From: Aestuariivirga sp.
GTDB lineage: Bacteria; Pseudomonadota; Alphaproteobacteria; Rhizobiales; Aestuariivirgaceae
Direction of reading: 5' to 3'
Assembly (NCBI GenBank): GCA_030680855.1
Contig: JAUXUN010000074.1
Span: 1 to 64,000 of the forward strand
DNA: 64,000 nt
Shown: piece by piece, positions 1 to 8,785 of the stretch
How positions within the stretch are numbered: the first letter of the stretch is position 1
Layout of the letters: the number at the start of each line of letters is the position of its first letter
The notes under the pieces: model-generated
Seen by the model: only the letters and a program-made list of their open reading frames with translations
Told to the model about the DNA's origin: nothing
Database searches by the model: none
Translations under genes and position numbers: made by a program

Positions 1-1289
1 GTGATGCCCTGTTTTTCGGACCTGATGGCGCGGCGGTGTGCGATCCGTTTCCAGGCTTCTGGATATTTAGTCTTGATCGCGGCGCGCATGGATTCATCGG
101 CAAGCGCCACGCCTTCCTCGATGTTGGACATGAAATAGGGCGTACCGGTCGCGGGGATGATGTCGCATTGCAAGGCCAAGCCGGAGGCGAGTTTCATCCT
201 GCTGTTCTTCCTCACCGGGGAGTGGACCCATTCGTCAAGGTGGATGAGATGGCCGGGGTTGAGGCCGATACCGAAAAACGGATCGCCGAGGCGGCTCATC
301 ACGGCTTCATAGAGTGTGCCGCCTTCAACTCCGATGCCAACGGTTTCGTACCAGGCTGCGGCGGCGGCGAAATAGGGGGCCACGAGCTTGTCCACATAAT
401 CGCGGATATTGGAGGGCAGTTCGTTTGCCTCAGCCACCATGAAGCCGGCGCGGCAGTTCAGGGCGCCCAGGAGGCCTACGCCGATGACAATTGGATCGCC
501 ACGCTCGATCACCCGCATTGAAGGGCTTGGCAGGCCATATTTGGCGCGCGGGCCGGAGCTCATATTGACGTGGACCGATTGCGGGAAGCCATCGAAAGCC
601 ATGTTGCGGCAGGCGTCATACTCGCTCATTCCCGGCTTTGCGCCGAGAATCATGCGGCGGACGGCATTGGAGGTGAGGGTTGCGGCATATTCAAAGCGGG
701 CGAGTTGCTCGATCTCATTGGTCACTCGCAGGCCATCGGTGGGGTGCATGAAGAGCAGGGCGGCATTGGTGACAGTGCCGAAGGCTTTCAACGTTTCGAC
801 GAGGTAATGCGGTGTTTCGAACCAGTGGGGATCGAAGACGCCGTCCTCGGTTTCAAAACCTTTCCATCCGGCAAGGCCAATGCGCATATCTTTTTTCACG
901 CCGGCTTCGCGCAAGATGCCGGCCAGGTCGCGATACTTGTCGCGGGGCTGGCCCATGAGGCTCAGGGGTTGCCACAGCACGCGCTCAAAGCTGCCGTTGG
1001 CAATTCCGGCATAGGGAAAGCCCTCGTTGCCGGCGAGGAGGGTTGGGATGCGGCCCGGTACGATGATGCAGATGGCTTCCTCAAAGCGCGGATCATGGCC
1101 CGTGACCCAGGAGATGTTCGCCACATGCTCGCGGTCGCCATAGATGACCAAGGCATCGAGGCCGTGGGCAACCATCCGAGCAAGAAGTTGCTTGTGGCGC
1201 ACGGCATAGATGTCACGGCCCAGTTCCGGCTCGGTGGTGGGGCTGCCAAAATCCGGCAGGTCAAGGGATGTGAGCTGGGCTTGGTGCAT
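1..1289 (-). CDS. M24 (creatinase/aminopeptidase P-like) family protein, C-terminus cut by window edge
   Basis: At least 429 residues are read without a stop and the frame runs off the window, so the C-terminus is missing. The start ATG at 1287-1289 has GGAG about 7 nt upstream. The N-terminal part has the creatinase N-domain pattern (DALVIYGDREHVANISWVTG), followed by a pita-bread-like region. The usual M24 metal ligands appear lost. Where active peptidases have D-x-G...D the text reads GVGLLGALNCRAG, and the usual C-terminal Glu position reads LQCDIIPA, while a His remains in NPGHLIHLDEW. Creatinase also lacks bound metal, so a C-N hydrolase of the creatinase type is a reasonable guess. Its neighbour on the same strand is the urea transporter, and creatinase releases urea from creatine. 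The substrate is not shown by the sequence. Confidence 0.75.
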   Translation of the reverse strand, partial: MHQAQLTSLDLPDFGSPTTEPELGRDIYAVRHKQLLARMVAHGLDALVIYGDREHVANISWVTGHDPRFEEAICIIVPGRIPTLLAGNEGFPYAGIANGSFERVLWQPLSLMGQPRDKYRDLAGILREAGVKKDMRIGLAGWKGFETEDGVFDPHWFETPHYLVETLKAFGTVTNAALLFMHPTDGLRVTNEIEQLARFEYAATLTSNAVRRMILGAKPGMSEYDACRNMAFDGFPQSVHVNMSSGPRAKYGLPSPSMRVIERGDPIVIGVGLLGALNCRAGFMVAEANELPSNIRDYVDKLVAPYFAAAAAWYETVGIGVEGGTLYEAVMSRLGDPFFGIGLNPGHLIHLDEWVHSPVRKNSRMKLASGLALQCDIIPATGTPYFMSNIEEGVALADESMRAAIKTKYPEAWKRIAHRRAIRSEKQGI

Positions 1290-1348
1290 GGGAAACTCCG
1301 TTCAGGCCCGGAGCCTAGCCCATAGCCGCGCGGCTTTCCCGCGGAAAA

Positions 1349-2044
1349 TCAAACCGTCAGGTGTTTGCGCACATCGACCCGGTCGAGGTCGGAGGCTTCT
1401 CCCTGGTGAACGATTTCGCCACGGTCCATGATGAAAACCCGGTCGGCGAGTTCCCGGCAAAAATCGAGATATTGCTCGACCAGCAAAATGGTGATCCCGG
1501 CGCTGTCGCGCAGGTAACGGATGGCGCGGCCGATATCTTTGATGATCGAGGGCTGGATGCCCTCGGTCGGCTCATCAAGCACCAGCAGTTTCGGCCTTGT
1601 GACCAAAGCCCTGCCGATGGCGAGTTGCTGCTGCTGGCCGCCGGAAAGGTCGCCGCCGCGCCGGTGCAGCATGTCCTTCAGCACCGGGAAAAGATCAAAT
1701 ACATGGTCCGGAATATAGCAGTCCTTGCGCTTGATCGGCGCGAAGCCGGTTTCAAGATTTTCGCGCACGGTGAGCAGGGGAAATATCTCGCGCCCCTGTG
1801 GCACATAGGCAACACCGGCGCGGGAACGCTCGTAGGCGGCGCTTCTGCCGAACGCAGCTCCTTCAAAGGTGATCTTGCCGGATGAGAGGGGCTGGTGGCC
1901 GACGATGGCGCGCATCAGGCTGGTCTTGCCGACGCCATTGCGGCCCAGCACACAGGTGATCCTGGATTTCTCAACCTGAACATTGACGCTGCGTAGCGCC
2001 TGCGCCGCGCCATAATGCAAACTTGCGTTCTCGACGTTCAGCAT
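1349..2044 (-). CDS. urtE: Urea ABC transporter ATP-binding protein UrtE
   Basis: Cytoplasmic ATPase of the high-affinity urea importer, LivF-like in the branched-chain amino acid (HAAT) class. The 231 residues are the normal length. Walker A GRNGVGKT is at about 34-41, the signature LSGGQQQQ at about 133, and Walker B LLVLDEP at about 153, followed by TEGIQPS, a wording typical of UrtE. It is the last gene of the minus-strand order urtA-B-C-D-E and lies 2 bp after urtD, so it should be made from the same transcript. UrtE is expected to pair with UrtD under the UrtB/UrtC permeases. Family identity rests on the complete five-gene context as much as on the protein itself. Confidence 0.95.
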   Translation of the reverse strand: MLNVENASLHYGAAQALRSVNVQVEKSRITCVLGRNGVGKTSLMRAIVGHQPLSSGKITFEGAAFGRSAAYERSRAGVAYVPQGREIFPLLTVRENLETGFAPIKRKDCYIPDHVFDLFPVLKDMLHRRGGDLSGGQQQQLAIGRALVTRPKLLVLDEPTEGIQPSIIKDIGRAIRYLRDSAGITILLVEQYLDFCRELADRVFIMDRGEIVHQGEASDLDRVDVRKHLTV

Positions 2045-2046
2045 TT

Positions 2047-2808
2047 CTATCGTCCCAGGTAAACTTCGATGACGCGGGGGTCGGCGCTGACATGCTCAAG
2101 GGGGCCTTCGGCCAGAACCGAGCCCTCGTGCAGGCAGGTGACCTTCACGCCGAGCTCGCGGACAAAATGCATGTCATGCTCAACCACGATGACGGAGTGG
2201 TCTTCGGCGATATGTTTCAGGAGCCGGGCAGTTTCCTCGGTTTCGGCATCGGTCATGCCGGCCACCGGTTCGTCGACCAGAAGAAGTTTTGGATCCTGGG
2301 CCAGCAACATGCCGATTTCGAGCCATTGCTTCTGGCCATGGGAAAGGTTGGCGGCAAGGGCGCTGCGCTTTCCGGCAAGCCGCACGGTCTCCAGAATGCG
2401 GGTGATCTCTTTGGTTTCCTCGGTCGAGGAGCGGTGAAACAGGGAGGCGAAGGCGCTGCGCTTACCCTTCATGGCAAGCAGGATGTTGTCTTCCACCGTA
2501 TGGCTTTCAAACACCGTCGGCTTTTGAAACTTGCGGCCGATGCCGAGGGTGGCGATATCAGCCTCGTCATGGGTGCTGAGATCAACCCGGCCATGATCGA
2601 AAAACACCTCGCCCTCGTCGGCCCTGGTCTTTCCGGTGATGATGTCCATCATGGTGGTCTTGCCAGCGCCATTGGGCCCGATGATCGCGCGCATTTCGCC
2701 CACATCCAGCGTCAGAGACAGGTTGTTGATGGCGCGGAAGCCGTCAAACGATACCGAAACCCCGTCGAGATAGAGCAGGGTGGAGGCTATCGTGGTGGGC
2801 AGATTCAT
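2047..2808 (-). CDS. urtD: Urea ABC transporter ATP-binding protein UrtD
   Basis: LivG-like ATPase of the urea importer, 253 residues from the chosen start. Walker A GPNGAGKT is at about 44-51, the signature LSHGQKQWLEIG at about 155, and Walker B KLLLVDEPVAGM at about 174. The reading frame stays open 24 codons further upstream to 2880. The ATG at 2806-2808 was chosen because it makes an ATGA overlap with the urtC stop and because the longer N-terminus lies inside urtC. The overlap implies translational coupling to urtC. UrtD and UrtE together power urea import. Confidence 0.94.
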   Translation of the reverse strand: MNLPTTIASTLLYLDGVSVSFDGFRAINNLSLTLDVGEMRAIIGPNGAGKTTMMDIITGKTRADEGEVFFDHGRVDLSTHDEADIATLGIGRKFQKPTVFESHTVEDNILLAMKGKRSAFASLFHRSSTEETKEITRILETVRLAGKRSALAANLSHGQKQWLEIGMLLAQDPKLLLVDEPVAGMTDAETEETARLLKHIAEDHSVIVVEHDMHFVRELGVKVTCLHEGSVLAEGPLEHVSADPRVIEVYLGR

Positions 2809-3947
2809 GTCTGCGCCTCCGCCGGTTGCGATATTTCGGCGGGAGGCTTGGCGCGCCACCTGGTCTTGAACGAAGCCCACACGCCCACAACACCCTTAGG
2901 CATGAAGAGAGTGACAAAGACAAAGAGGCCGCCCAGGGCAAAAAGCCAAAACTCCGGCAGAACTCCGGTGAACCAGCTTTTCCCGGCATTCACCAGCAGT
3001 GCGCCAATGACCGGTCCGACAATTGTTCCGCGCCCGCCCACGGCGGTCCAGATCACCACTTCGATGGAATTTCCGGGTTCAAATTCGCCGGGGTTGATGA
3101 TGCCGACCTGCGGCACGTAGAGCGCGCCTGCAACGCCCGCCATCACGGCGGAAACGGTGAAAGCCACGAGCTTAATGGATTCCGGTCGGTAGCCGAGAAA
3201 ACGCAGGCGGCTTTCGGAGTCGCGCACGCCGATCATCAGCTTTCCGTATTTTGAATTGACCAGGGCAGAAGTGACCAGAATGCCGAGGCAAAGCGCTACG
3301 GCGCTCGCCGCAAAAAGCGCCATGCGAGTTTCAGGCGCCTGCACGTTGAATCCCAGAATGTCCTTGAAATCGGTGAGGCCGTTGTTGCCGCCGAAACCCA
3401 TGTTGTTGCGGAAAAAGGCCAGCATCAGCGCATAGGTCATGGCTTGCGTGATGATTGACAGATAGACGCCGGTTACGCGTGAGCGAAAAGCAAACCAGCC
3501 GAAGACAAAGGCCAGCAGTCCCGGAACCAGCATCACCATCAGCATGGCGAAGGCGAAACTGTCAAAGCCGTACCAGAACCAGGGCAATTCCTTCCAGTTC
3601 AGGAACACCATAAAGTCAGGCAGCTCCGCGTTGCCATAACTGCCGCGCGAGCCGATCTGGCGCATGAGGTACATGCCCATGGCATAGCCGCCGAGCGCAA
3701 AGAAGGCGCCGTGGCCGAGCGAAAGAATGCCGCAGTAACCCCAGACCAAGTCGAGTGACAGTGCGAGCAGGGCATAGGTGAGATATTTTCCCAGCAGCGC
3801 CACCATGAAGGTCGGCACATGAAAGAAACTCGTTGGCGGCATCAGCAGATGCAGCATGGGAACGAGCAGCGCCAGCAGCAAAAGCAGCACGATCAGAATG
3901 GTAATGCGCCTGTCGAAGCCGCCCATAAAAAAGCGCGTAAGAATCAT
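2805..3947 (-). CDS. urtC: Urea ABC transporter permease UrtC
   Basis: Integral membrane permease of the LivM type, 380 residues with about ten hydrophobic segments, the first at about residues 14-34. The inner-membrane signature for contact with the ATPase is visible around GIRDSESRLRFLGYRPE. The stretch WTAVGGRGTIVGPVIGALLV is typical of UrtC. An ATGA overlap joins it to urtB upstream and another to urtD downstream. With UrtB it forms the transmembrane channel for urea. No defect is seen. Confidence 0.95.
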   Translation of the reverse strand: MILTRFFMGGFDRRITILIVLLLLLALLVPMLHLLMPPTSFFHVPTFMVALLGKYLTYALLALSLDLVWGYCGILSLGHGAFFALGGYAMGMYLMRQIGSRGSYGNAELPDFMVFLNWKELPWFWYGFDSFAFAMLMVMLVPGLLAFVFGWFAFRSRVTGVYLSIITQAMTYALMLAFFRNNMGFGGNNGLTDFKDILGFNVQAPETRMALFAASAVALCLGILVTSALVNSKYGKLMIGVRDSESRLRFLGYRPESIKLVAFTVSAVMAGVAGALYVPQVGIINPGEFEPGNSIEVVIWTAVGGRGTIVGPVIGALLVNAGKSWFTGVLPEFWLFALGGLFVFVTLFMPKGVVGVWASFKTRWRAKPPAEISQPAEAQT

Positions 3948-5560
3948 GCTTCCACCGCCCGGCCCTTGAGAGCGAAGAGGCCGCGGGGTCGCTTCTGGAT
4001 GAAGAGAATGATCAGGATGAGGACCAGGATTTTGCCCAGCACGGCCCCGGCGAAGGGTTCAAGGAACTTGTTCAGAATGCCCAGCGACAAGGCACCCACC
4101 AGTGTGCCCCAGAGATTTCCCACGCCGCCAAACACCACGACCATGAAACTGTCGATGATGTAGCTTTGGCCCAGGTTGGGCGAGACATTGTCGATCTGCG
4201 AGAGTGCAACGCCGGCGATGCCGGCAATGCCCGAACCCAAAGCGAAAGTCATGGAATCCACAAATGGTGTGCGGATGCCCATGGCGGAGGCCATGCGGCG
4301 GTTCTGGGTGACGGCGCGCATCTGCAAGCCAAGCGGGGTCCTGTTGAGAGCAACCAGCAGGACAAAAAACACGATCAGGGAGAAAACAATAATCCACAGG
4401 CGGTTCCAGGTTATGTCCAGTTCACCGATCTGGAAAGAACCGGACATCCATGAGGGATTGCCTACTTCCTGGTTGGTGGGGCCGAAAATCGAGCGCACAC
4501 CCTGCTGCAGGATGAGCGACACACCCCAGGTTGCGAGCAATGTTTCCAGCGGGCGGCCATAGAGATGGCGGATGATGCCACGCTCGATGATGACGCCAAC
4601 AATGGCGGCCACAAGAAAGGCCAGCGGCAGGGCAATGAGCAGGGACCAGTCGAAGAGCCCTGGAAAACTGTCGCGGATGATGTCCTGCGTGACAAAGGTC
4701 GTGTAGGCGCCGAGCATCACCATTTCGCCGTGCGCCATGTTGATGACACCCATTACGCCGAAGGTGATGGCGAGGCCGATAGCCGCAAGCAACAGGACGG
4801 AGCCCAGCGACAGCCCGTACCAGACATTCTGGCCGGTTGCCCAGAAGGCCAGAGAGCGCTCAATGCTGGCAACCGCTGCCCCGGCCTGATCCTTCACAAG
4901 GCCATTTGTCTTGGCTTCGGTTGCGGTGAGCAGGGAAAGCGCATCCCTTCCACCGCGCTCCTTGATGAGTGTGATGGCCGCAATTTTTTCGTCATCGCCT
5001 CGGTCAGAGTTGAGAATGGCCGAGGCGCGGGCCAGTTCCATCTGGGTCTTGACCGCGCTGATTTTCTCGCTGGAAATGGCCGCATCGAGGGCAACAAGCT
5101 GTGAGGCGTCGGAATTCCTGAAAATCGTTTGCGCGGCCTGGAGGCGGGTCGCAGTGTCAGGCGATTGCAGGGTCAAATTACCCAGGGAATCGCGGATAAT
5201 CCGGCGCAGGCCGTTGTTGACCTTTATTTTCACCACATCGGCTTTCGCCGCTTCACCAGCATCCTCGCCAGTGACCGGGTCAATCAGCGCGACGCCAGCA
5301 CCGCCATCCCTGGTGATGAATATGGCATTGTCAGATTTCCGGACCTGGAGGTTTCCATCGGCCAGCGCGGTCAACGCCGGATTGACAAGGGGATCACCGA
5401 GGGCCGCCAGATCCTTTACGATTTTTTCAATTTCCGGAAAACCCTTGGCGGTTGCCAGTTGGGCGATAGAGGCCCGGATTTCCGCTTCGCCCGACCACGC
5501 AAGCGATACAGAAGCGAAACAGGAGAGCAGCACAAATACGATGATCTTCAGTGCGCGCAT
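3944..5560 (-). CDS. urtB: Urea ABC transporter permease UrtB with N-terminal periplasmic domain
   Basis: LivH-type permease, 538 residues. The first 20-25 residues form a signal peptide (MRALKIIVFVLLSCFASVSL). About 220 residues of soluble, helical, Ala-rich sequence follow, then about eight membrane segments with INMAHGEMVMLGAYTTF, the classical LivH/UrtB motif. The long N-terminal domain is normal for UrtB. An ATG ten codons upstream (5588-5590) also fits the frame, but it abuts a GC-rich hairpin and would add polar residues before the signal peptide. The ATG at 5558-5560 has GGGAG close upstream and is preferred. The gene overlaps urtC by 4 nt. Confidence 0.93.
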   Translation of the reverse strand: MRALKIIVFVLLSCFASVSLAWSGEAEIRASIAQLATAKGFPEIEKIVKDLAALGDPLVNPALTALADGNLQVRKSDNAIFITRDGGAGVALIDPVTGEDAGEAAKADVVKIKVNNGLRRIIRDSLGNLTLQSPDTATRLQAAQTIFRNSDASQLVALDAAISSEKISAVKTQMELARASAILNSDRGDDEKIAAITLIKERGGRDALSLLTATEAKTNGLVKDQAGAAVASIERSLAFWATGQNVWYGLSLGSVLLLAAIGLAITFGVMGVINMAHGEMVMLGAYTTFVTQDIIRDSFPGLFDWSLLIALPLAFLVAAIVGVIIERGIIRHLYGRPLETLLATWGVSLILQQGVRSIFGPTNQEVGNPSWMSGSFQIGELDITWNRLWIIVFSLIVFFVLLVALNRTPLGLQMRAVTQNRRMASAMGIRTPFVDSMTFALGSGIAGIAGVALSQIDNVSPNLGQSYIIDSFMVVVFGGVGNLWGTLVGALSLGILNKFLEPFAGAVLGKILVLILIILFIQKRPRGLFALKGRAVEA

Positions 5561-5591
5561 GGCTCCCGCAATCTTGACTTGAAAACACATT

Positions 5592-5621
5592 CATCCGGAC
5601 GGGAAAAACCCCGCCCGGATG
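5592..5621 (-). terminator. GC-rich hairpin between urtA and urtB (attenuator candidate)
   Basis: Two 12-nt arms (5592-5603 and 5610-5621) pair with a single G-U wobble around a 6-nt loop. The hairpin lies between the urtA stop and the urtB start. No long U tract follows on the minus strand, so it is more likely an mRNA-stabilising or partial-termination element. Such an element would let the binding protein be made in excess over the permeases, as is common after binding-protein genes. Confidence 0.55.
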
Positions 5622-5639
5622 AAACGCCGAGTTGAGTTG

Positions 5640-6935
5640 TCAGCCTTTGCCGCCGCATTTGCCGGTGGCGGTGTTGAAGTTGCCGCAGGACATGGGTTTG
5701 CGCCAATCGGAGATGAGGTCCTTTGAATCCGGCAGGAAGTCAGACCATTCATCGCCGGCCACGAGGCCCGGTGTTTGCCAGACGGTTTCAAACTGGCCAT
5801 CGGCCTGGATTTCGCCAATGAGGACCGGTTTGGTGATGTGGTGGTTCGGCAGCATGGCGGAATAGCCGCCAGTCAGGTTTGGAACCGAAACGCCGACGAT
5901 GGAGTCGATCACGGCATCTGCATCTGTGGTGCCTGCCGCCTCAACCGCCTTGATCCACATGTTGAAGCCGATATAGGTCGCTTCCATCGGGTCGTTGGTC
6001 ACGCGCTTTTCATTCTTGATGAAGGCTTTCCAGGTCTTGATGAAGGATTCGTTGACCGGATTGTCCATGGACTGGAAGTAGTTCCAGGCGGCGAGATGGC
6101 CAACCAGGGGCGCCGTATCGAGGCCGGCCAATTCTTCCTCGCCAACCGAGAAGGCAACGACGGGAATGTCCTCGGCCTTGATGCCCTGGTTGCCGAGCTC
6201 CTTGTAGAACGGCACGTTGGCATCACCGTTGATGGTCGAGACAACGGCGGTCTTTTTGCCAGCCGAGCCGAATTTCTTGATGTCGGAGACAATCGTCTGC
6301 CAGTCGGAGTGGCCGAACGGCGTATAATTGATCATGATGTCTTCTGCCTTGACGCCCTTGGCGAGCAGATAGGCTTCGAGAATCTTGTTGGTGGTGCGCG
6401 GATAAACGTAATCGGTGCCGGCGAGGACCCAGCGCTCGACCTTGTCGTTGGCCAACAGGTAGTCAACGGCAGGGATGGCCTGCTGGTTGGGCGCGGCACC
6501 GGTGTAGAAAATATTGCGCTGGCTTTCCTCGCCCTCATACTGAACGGGATAGAACAGCAGGCTGTTCAGCTCTTCGAAGACCGGAAGAACCGATTTGCGC
6601 GACACGGAAGTCCAGCAGCCGAATACGGCTGAGACCTTGTCCTTTTCAATCAGTTCGCGGGCCTTTTCAGCAAACAGGGGCCAATCGGAAGCGGGGTCCA
6701 CCACAACGGCCTCAAGCTTCTTGCCCAGCACGCCGCCCTTCTTGTTCTGCTCATCGATGAGCATCAATACGGCATCCTTCAGCGTGGTTTCCGAAATCGC
6801 CATGGTGCCCGAAAGCGAATGCAATACGCCGACCTTGATGGTGTCGTCGGCGGCCATTGCCGGCGAAGCCCAGAGCATTGCTGTCCCCAGGGCAGCGGTC
6901 GCCACCTTATTCAGTAATTTGTCCTTGATTCTCAT
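5640..6935 (-). CDS. urtA: Urea ABC transporter substrate-binding protein UrtA
   Basis: Periplasmic urea-binding protein, 431 residues, normal UrtA length. A Sec signal peptide ends near SPAMAADD (about residue 29). The mature start DDTIKVGVLHSLSGTMAISE is characteristic of UrtA and the related amide-binding FmdD/AmiC group. The ending CGNFNTATGKCGGKG carries two Cys. AGGAGGG sits 8 nt upstream of the ATG. It is the first gene of urtABCDE and is preceded by a sigma-54-type promoter at 6987-7002, which fits nitrogen control. Urea is the expected ligand; short amides are the main alternative. Confidence 0.95.
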   Translation of the reverse strand: MRIKDKLLNKVATAALGTAMLWASPAMAADDTIKVGVLHSLSGTMAISETTLKDAVLMLIDEQNKKGGVLGKKLEAVVVDPASDWPLFAEKARELIEKDKVSAVFGCWTSVSRKSVLPVFEELNSLLFYPVQYEGEESQRNIFYTGAAPNQQAIPAVDYLLANDKVERWVLAGTDYVYPRTTNKILEAYLLAKGVKAEDIMINYTPFGHSDWQTIVSDIKKFGSAGKKTAVVSTINGDANVPFYKELGNQGIKAEDIPVVAFSVGEEELAGLDTAPLVGHLAAWNYFQSMDNPVNESFIKTWKAFIKNEKRVTNDPMEATYIGFNMWIKAVEAAGTTDADAVIDSIVGVSVPNLTGGYSAMLPNHHITKPVLIGEIQADGQFETVWQTPGLVAGDEWSDFLPDSKDLISDWRKPMSCGNFNTATGKCGGKG

Positions 6936-6986
6936 TGTCCAATCCCTCCTGCATTTATTTTTGCTTGATGCAACGGGAGGGAGCTT

Positions 6987-7002
6987 TGCAAAGCCTATGC
7001 CA
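6987..7002 (-). promoter_or_regulatory. Sigma-54 (RpoN) promoter for urtABCDE
   Basis: Read on the minus strand this is TGGCATAGGCTTTGCA. It matches the RpoN consensus TGGCAYRNNNNTTGCW at every fixed position, with the GG and GC elements at the correct spacing. The GC element lies about 53 nt upstream of the urtA ATG, which leaves room for a short leader with the AGGAGGG ribosome site. RpoN control of urea uptake through NtrC is established in many bacteria. An NtrC site was not clearly found. Not tested experimentally. Confidence 0.75.
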
Positions 7003-7327
7003 GTTCGTTAACGATGATTTAAGTCGGGCAATAACTCAGCTTTATCAGATGATTGTGACGGTATTGGTGAGTCTGGTAGCAACTGCGCAGCCAGCGCTGC
7101 AGCGTCGGATATGATTATAATTTAGTCGGAAATCAAATAGTGCATAAATTTTAGTCGGTTGGCCCCGACGTAAATTCCAACGGCTTGAAAGTTGTGCAGC
7201 ATTTTGCGCTGCCCTGTATCCCGCCTTGCCAACGCAGTTCCAATGGCCGTATTCTCCGCCGCAAGGGGCTAGCCAACTGGTGGATGCGGTACATCTCTCA
7301 GGGCGGGGAAATTGGGGATGGTGCGCC
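7003..7327. other. Intergenic region with TTTAGTCGG direct repeats
   Basis: About 325 bp without a gene, between the urtA promoter and the Cys-rich gene. Two exact copies of TTTAGTCGG start at 7121 and 7150, 29 bp apart, and a variant (TTTAAGTCGG) starts at 7018. The spacing is close to three helical turns, so a regulator could bind one DNA face. Nothing else recognisable was seen. Confidence 0.35.
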
Positions 7328-8785
7328 ATGACACATGCGAAGCTCTGTTTGCAATCCGCAGTCTATCGTTCTTTTCTGATAGCCTGTTTTGCCATTCTCA
7401 TGAGCGTCCTGCAGCCCTCGGCAGCGCAAGCCCAGCAATCATTGGTGCCGCAAACCTGTGAAGTGCAGACCAAATCCTGCTGCAACACCTGTGGCAACTG
7501 CGATTCAGGGCCGAGCTGCCCGGCGGGCTACACGATTTATGATGATTACTGCCTACCCGAATGCCCCACTGGCTATTTGCGTTATCCCGGCTATCCGGGC
7601 CTGTGCCTGCCGCCCTGTGATCATGGCTGCCCCGAAGGCTATGACCATGTACCACTACCGAATTGTCCGGAAGGTTATCACCGCAACCTCAGCAATCCGG
7701 ACGAGTGCCTGCCTGACAGAAGAATCCAAATTCCCGACAATTGCCCGGAAGGCCTTAGCTATTCTGAGGAAACCGGGCGGTGCTCGCCGGATTGTCCGGA
7801 CGGAACCTATCTGGCCGAGAACGGCCTGTGCCGCAGCTATTATGACAGGGCATGCCCGGATGGTTACCAGCGAAATGCGCGGACTGGCGCCTGCATACCC
7901 GGCGGCGATTGGCCGGATGACTACAGGTGGATCTGCCTGCCTTCGTGCCCGCAAGGCTTTACGCGTGACATCTATCACCCCACGCGCTGCCTGCCGCCGC
8001 CCGAAACCTGCCCCTTCGGGTTTGAGAATTTCCGCCAGCAATGCGTGCCGGTCTGCGAGCAGGGCACAACGCGCAACTCTTACGGCTATTGCCTGCCGCC
8101 GCGTTGCGAGGACGGCAGCTATCCGAACCTGCGCGGGGTTTGCAGCCCGCCATCATGCCCGGAAGGCTATGAGACGATCCGCGGAAAATGCCACACACCT
8201 TGCCCGCGGGGCCTGGTCCGCAACCCCAACAATCCCGAGCAGTGCGAGCGCATTCCGGAAGAGGAACCGGAGTGCCCGGACGGCACAAGGTTAAGCACGC
8301 AGACCAATGAGTGTGAGCGCGTTCCGCCGCCACCACCTCCGACGGTCGAGTGCAAGCGGGGCCTTGAGTACAATCCGAAGACCAAGCAGTGCGAGCCGCC
8401 GCCAAAGGTGGAGACCACATGCCCCAAGGGCTTCACCAAGCTGAAATCCGGCAAATGCCAGCGCATCGTGGAGGAAACCCCGCAGCCTCAGGGTTGCCCG
8501 CGGAACTTCGCCCTCAACCGCAACACCGGCGAGTGCGAACCGATTCGCTTGAACGTTCCGAAGCCCTGTCCGGAAGGAACTCAATTTGATCGCAAGCGCC
8601 AGCGCTGTGTCCGGGTGGTGATTGAAAGGGAGCCGGAATTTGAGCCGCAGGACGATGGCCAGCCAACTCTCCGGCTGCCGAAAATCGATCTCAACAACAA
8701 CCTGTTGAATCAGCAGAATCAGCAGAAGCGCTGCCCGAAGGGGATGGCGCCTGACAAAAATGGCCGGTGTGTGCCGCTGCAGTGA
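7328..8785 (+). CDS. Secreted Cys-rich CPxGY repeat protein
   Basis: About 485 residues. A long signal peptide (hydrophobic YRSFLIACFAILMSVL, then PSAAQAQQ) is followed by an almost continuous series of roughly fifteen units of the form C-P-x-G-(Y/T/F/L)-x(9-16)-C. These are first separated by short linkers and later by Pro/Glu-rich linkers with PPPPPPTVEC. The C-terminal part is rich in Asn/Gln (NNNLLNQQNQQK). The even spread of Cys suggests many small disulfide-bonded modules outside the cytoplasm, superficially like EGF or variant surface protein repeats. The ATG at 7328 was chosen over an in-frame start at 7226 because it begins directly before the signal peptide. No enzymatic motif was found and the function is unknown. 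The stop overlaps the next start. Confidence 0.75.
   Translation: MTHAKLCLQSAVYRSFLIACFAILMSVLQPSAAQAQQSLVPQTCEVQTKSCCNTCGNCDSGPSCPAGYTIYDDYCLPECPTGYLRYPGYPGLCLPPCDHGCPEGYDHVPLPNCPEGYHRNLSNPDECLPDRRIQIPDNCPEGLSYSEETGRCSPDCPDGTYLAENGLCRSYYDRACPDGYQRNARTGACIPGGDWPDDYRWICLPSCPQGFTRDIYHPTRCLPPPETCPFGFENFRQQCVPVCEQGTTRNSYGYCLPPRCEDGSYPNLRGVCSPPSCPEGYETIRGKCHTPCPRGLVRNPNNPEQCERIPEEEPECPDGTRLSTQTNECERVPPPPPPTVECKRGLEYNPKTKQCEPPPKVETTCPKGFTKLKSGKCQRIVEETPQPQGCPRNFALNRNTGECEPIRLNVPKPCPEGTQFDRKRQRCVRVVIEREPEFEPQDDGQPTLRLPKIDLNNNLLNQQNQQKRCPKGMAPDKNGRCVPLQ

Noticed and set aside
570-1325. 251-codon open frame on the plus strand
   Set aside because: It is antisense to the M24 gene, whose protein has clear family text and a ribosome site. 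Such long shadows are normal in G+C-rich DNA.
7192-7212. Possible NtrC half-site upstream of urtA
   Set aside because: Only one half (TGCTGCA on the minus strand) resembles the consensus; the other half does not match, and the distance to the promoter is long.
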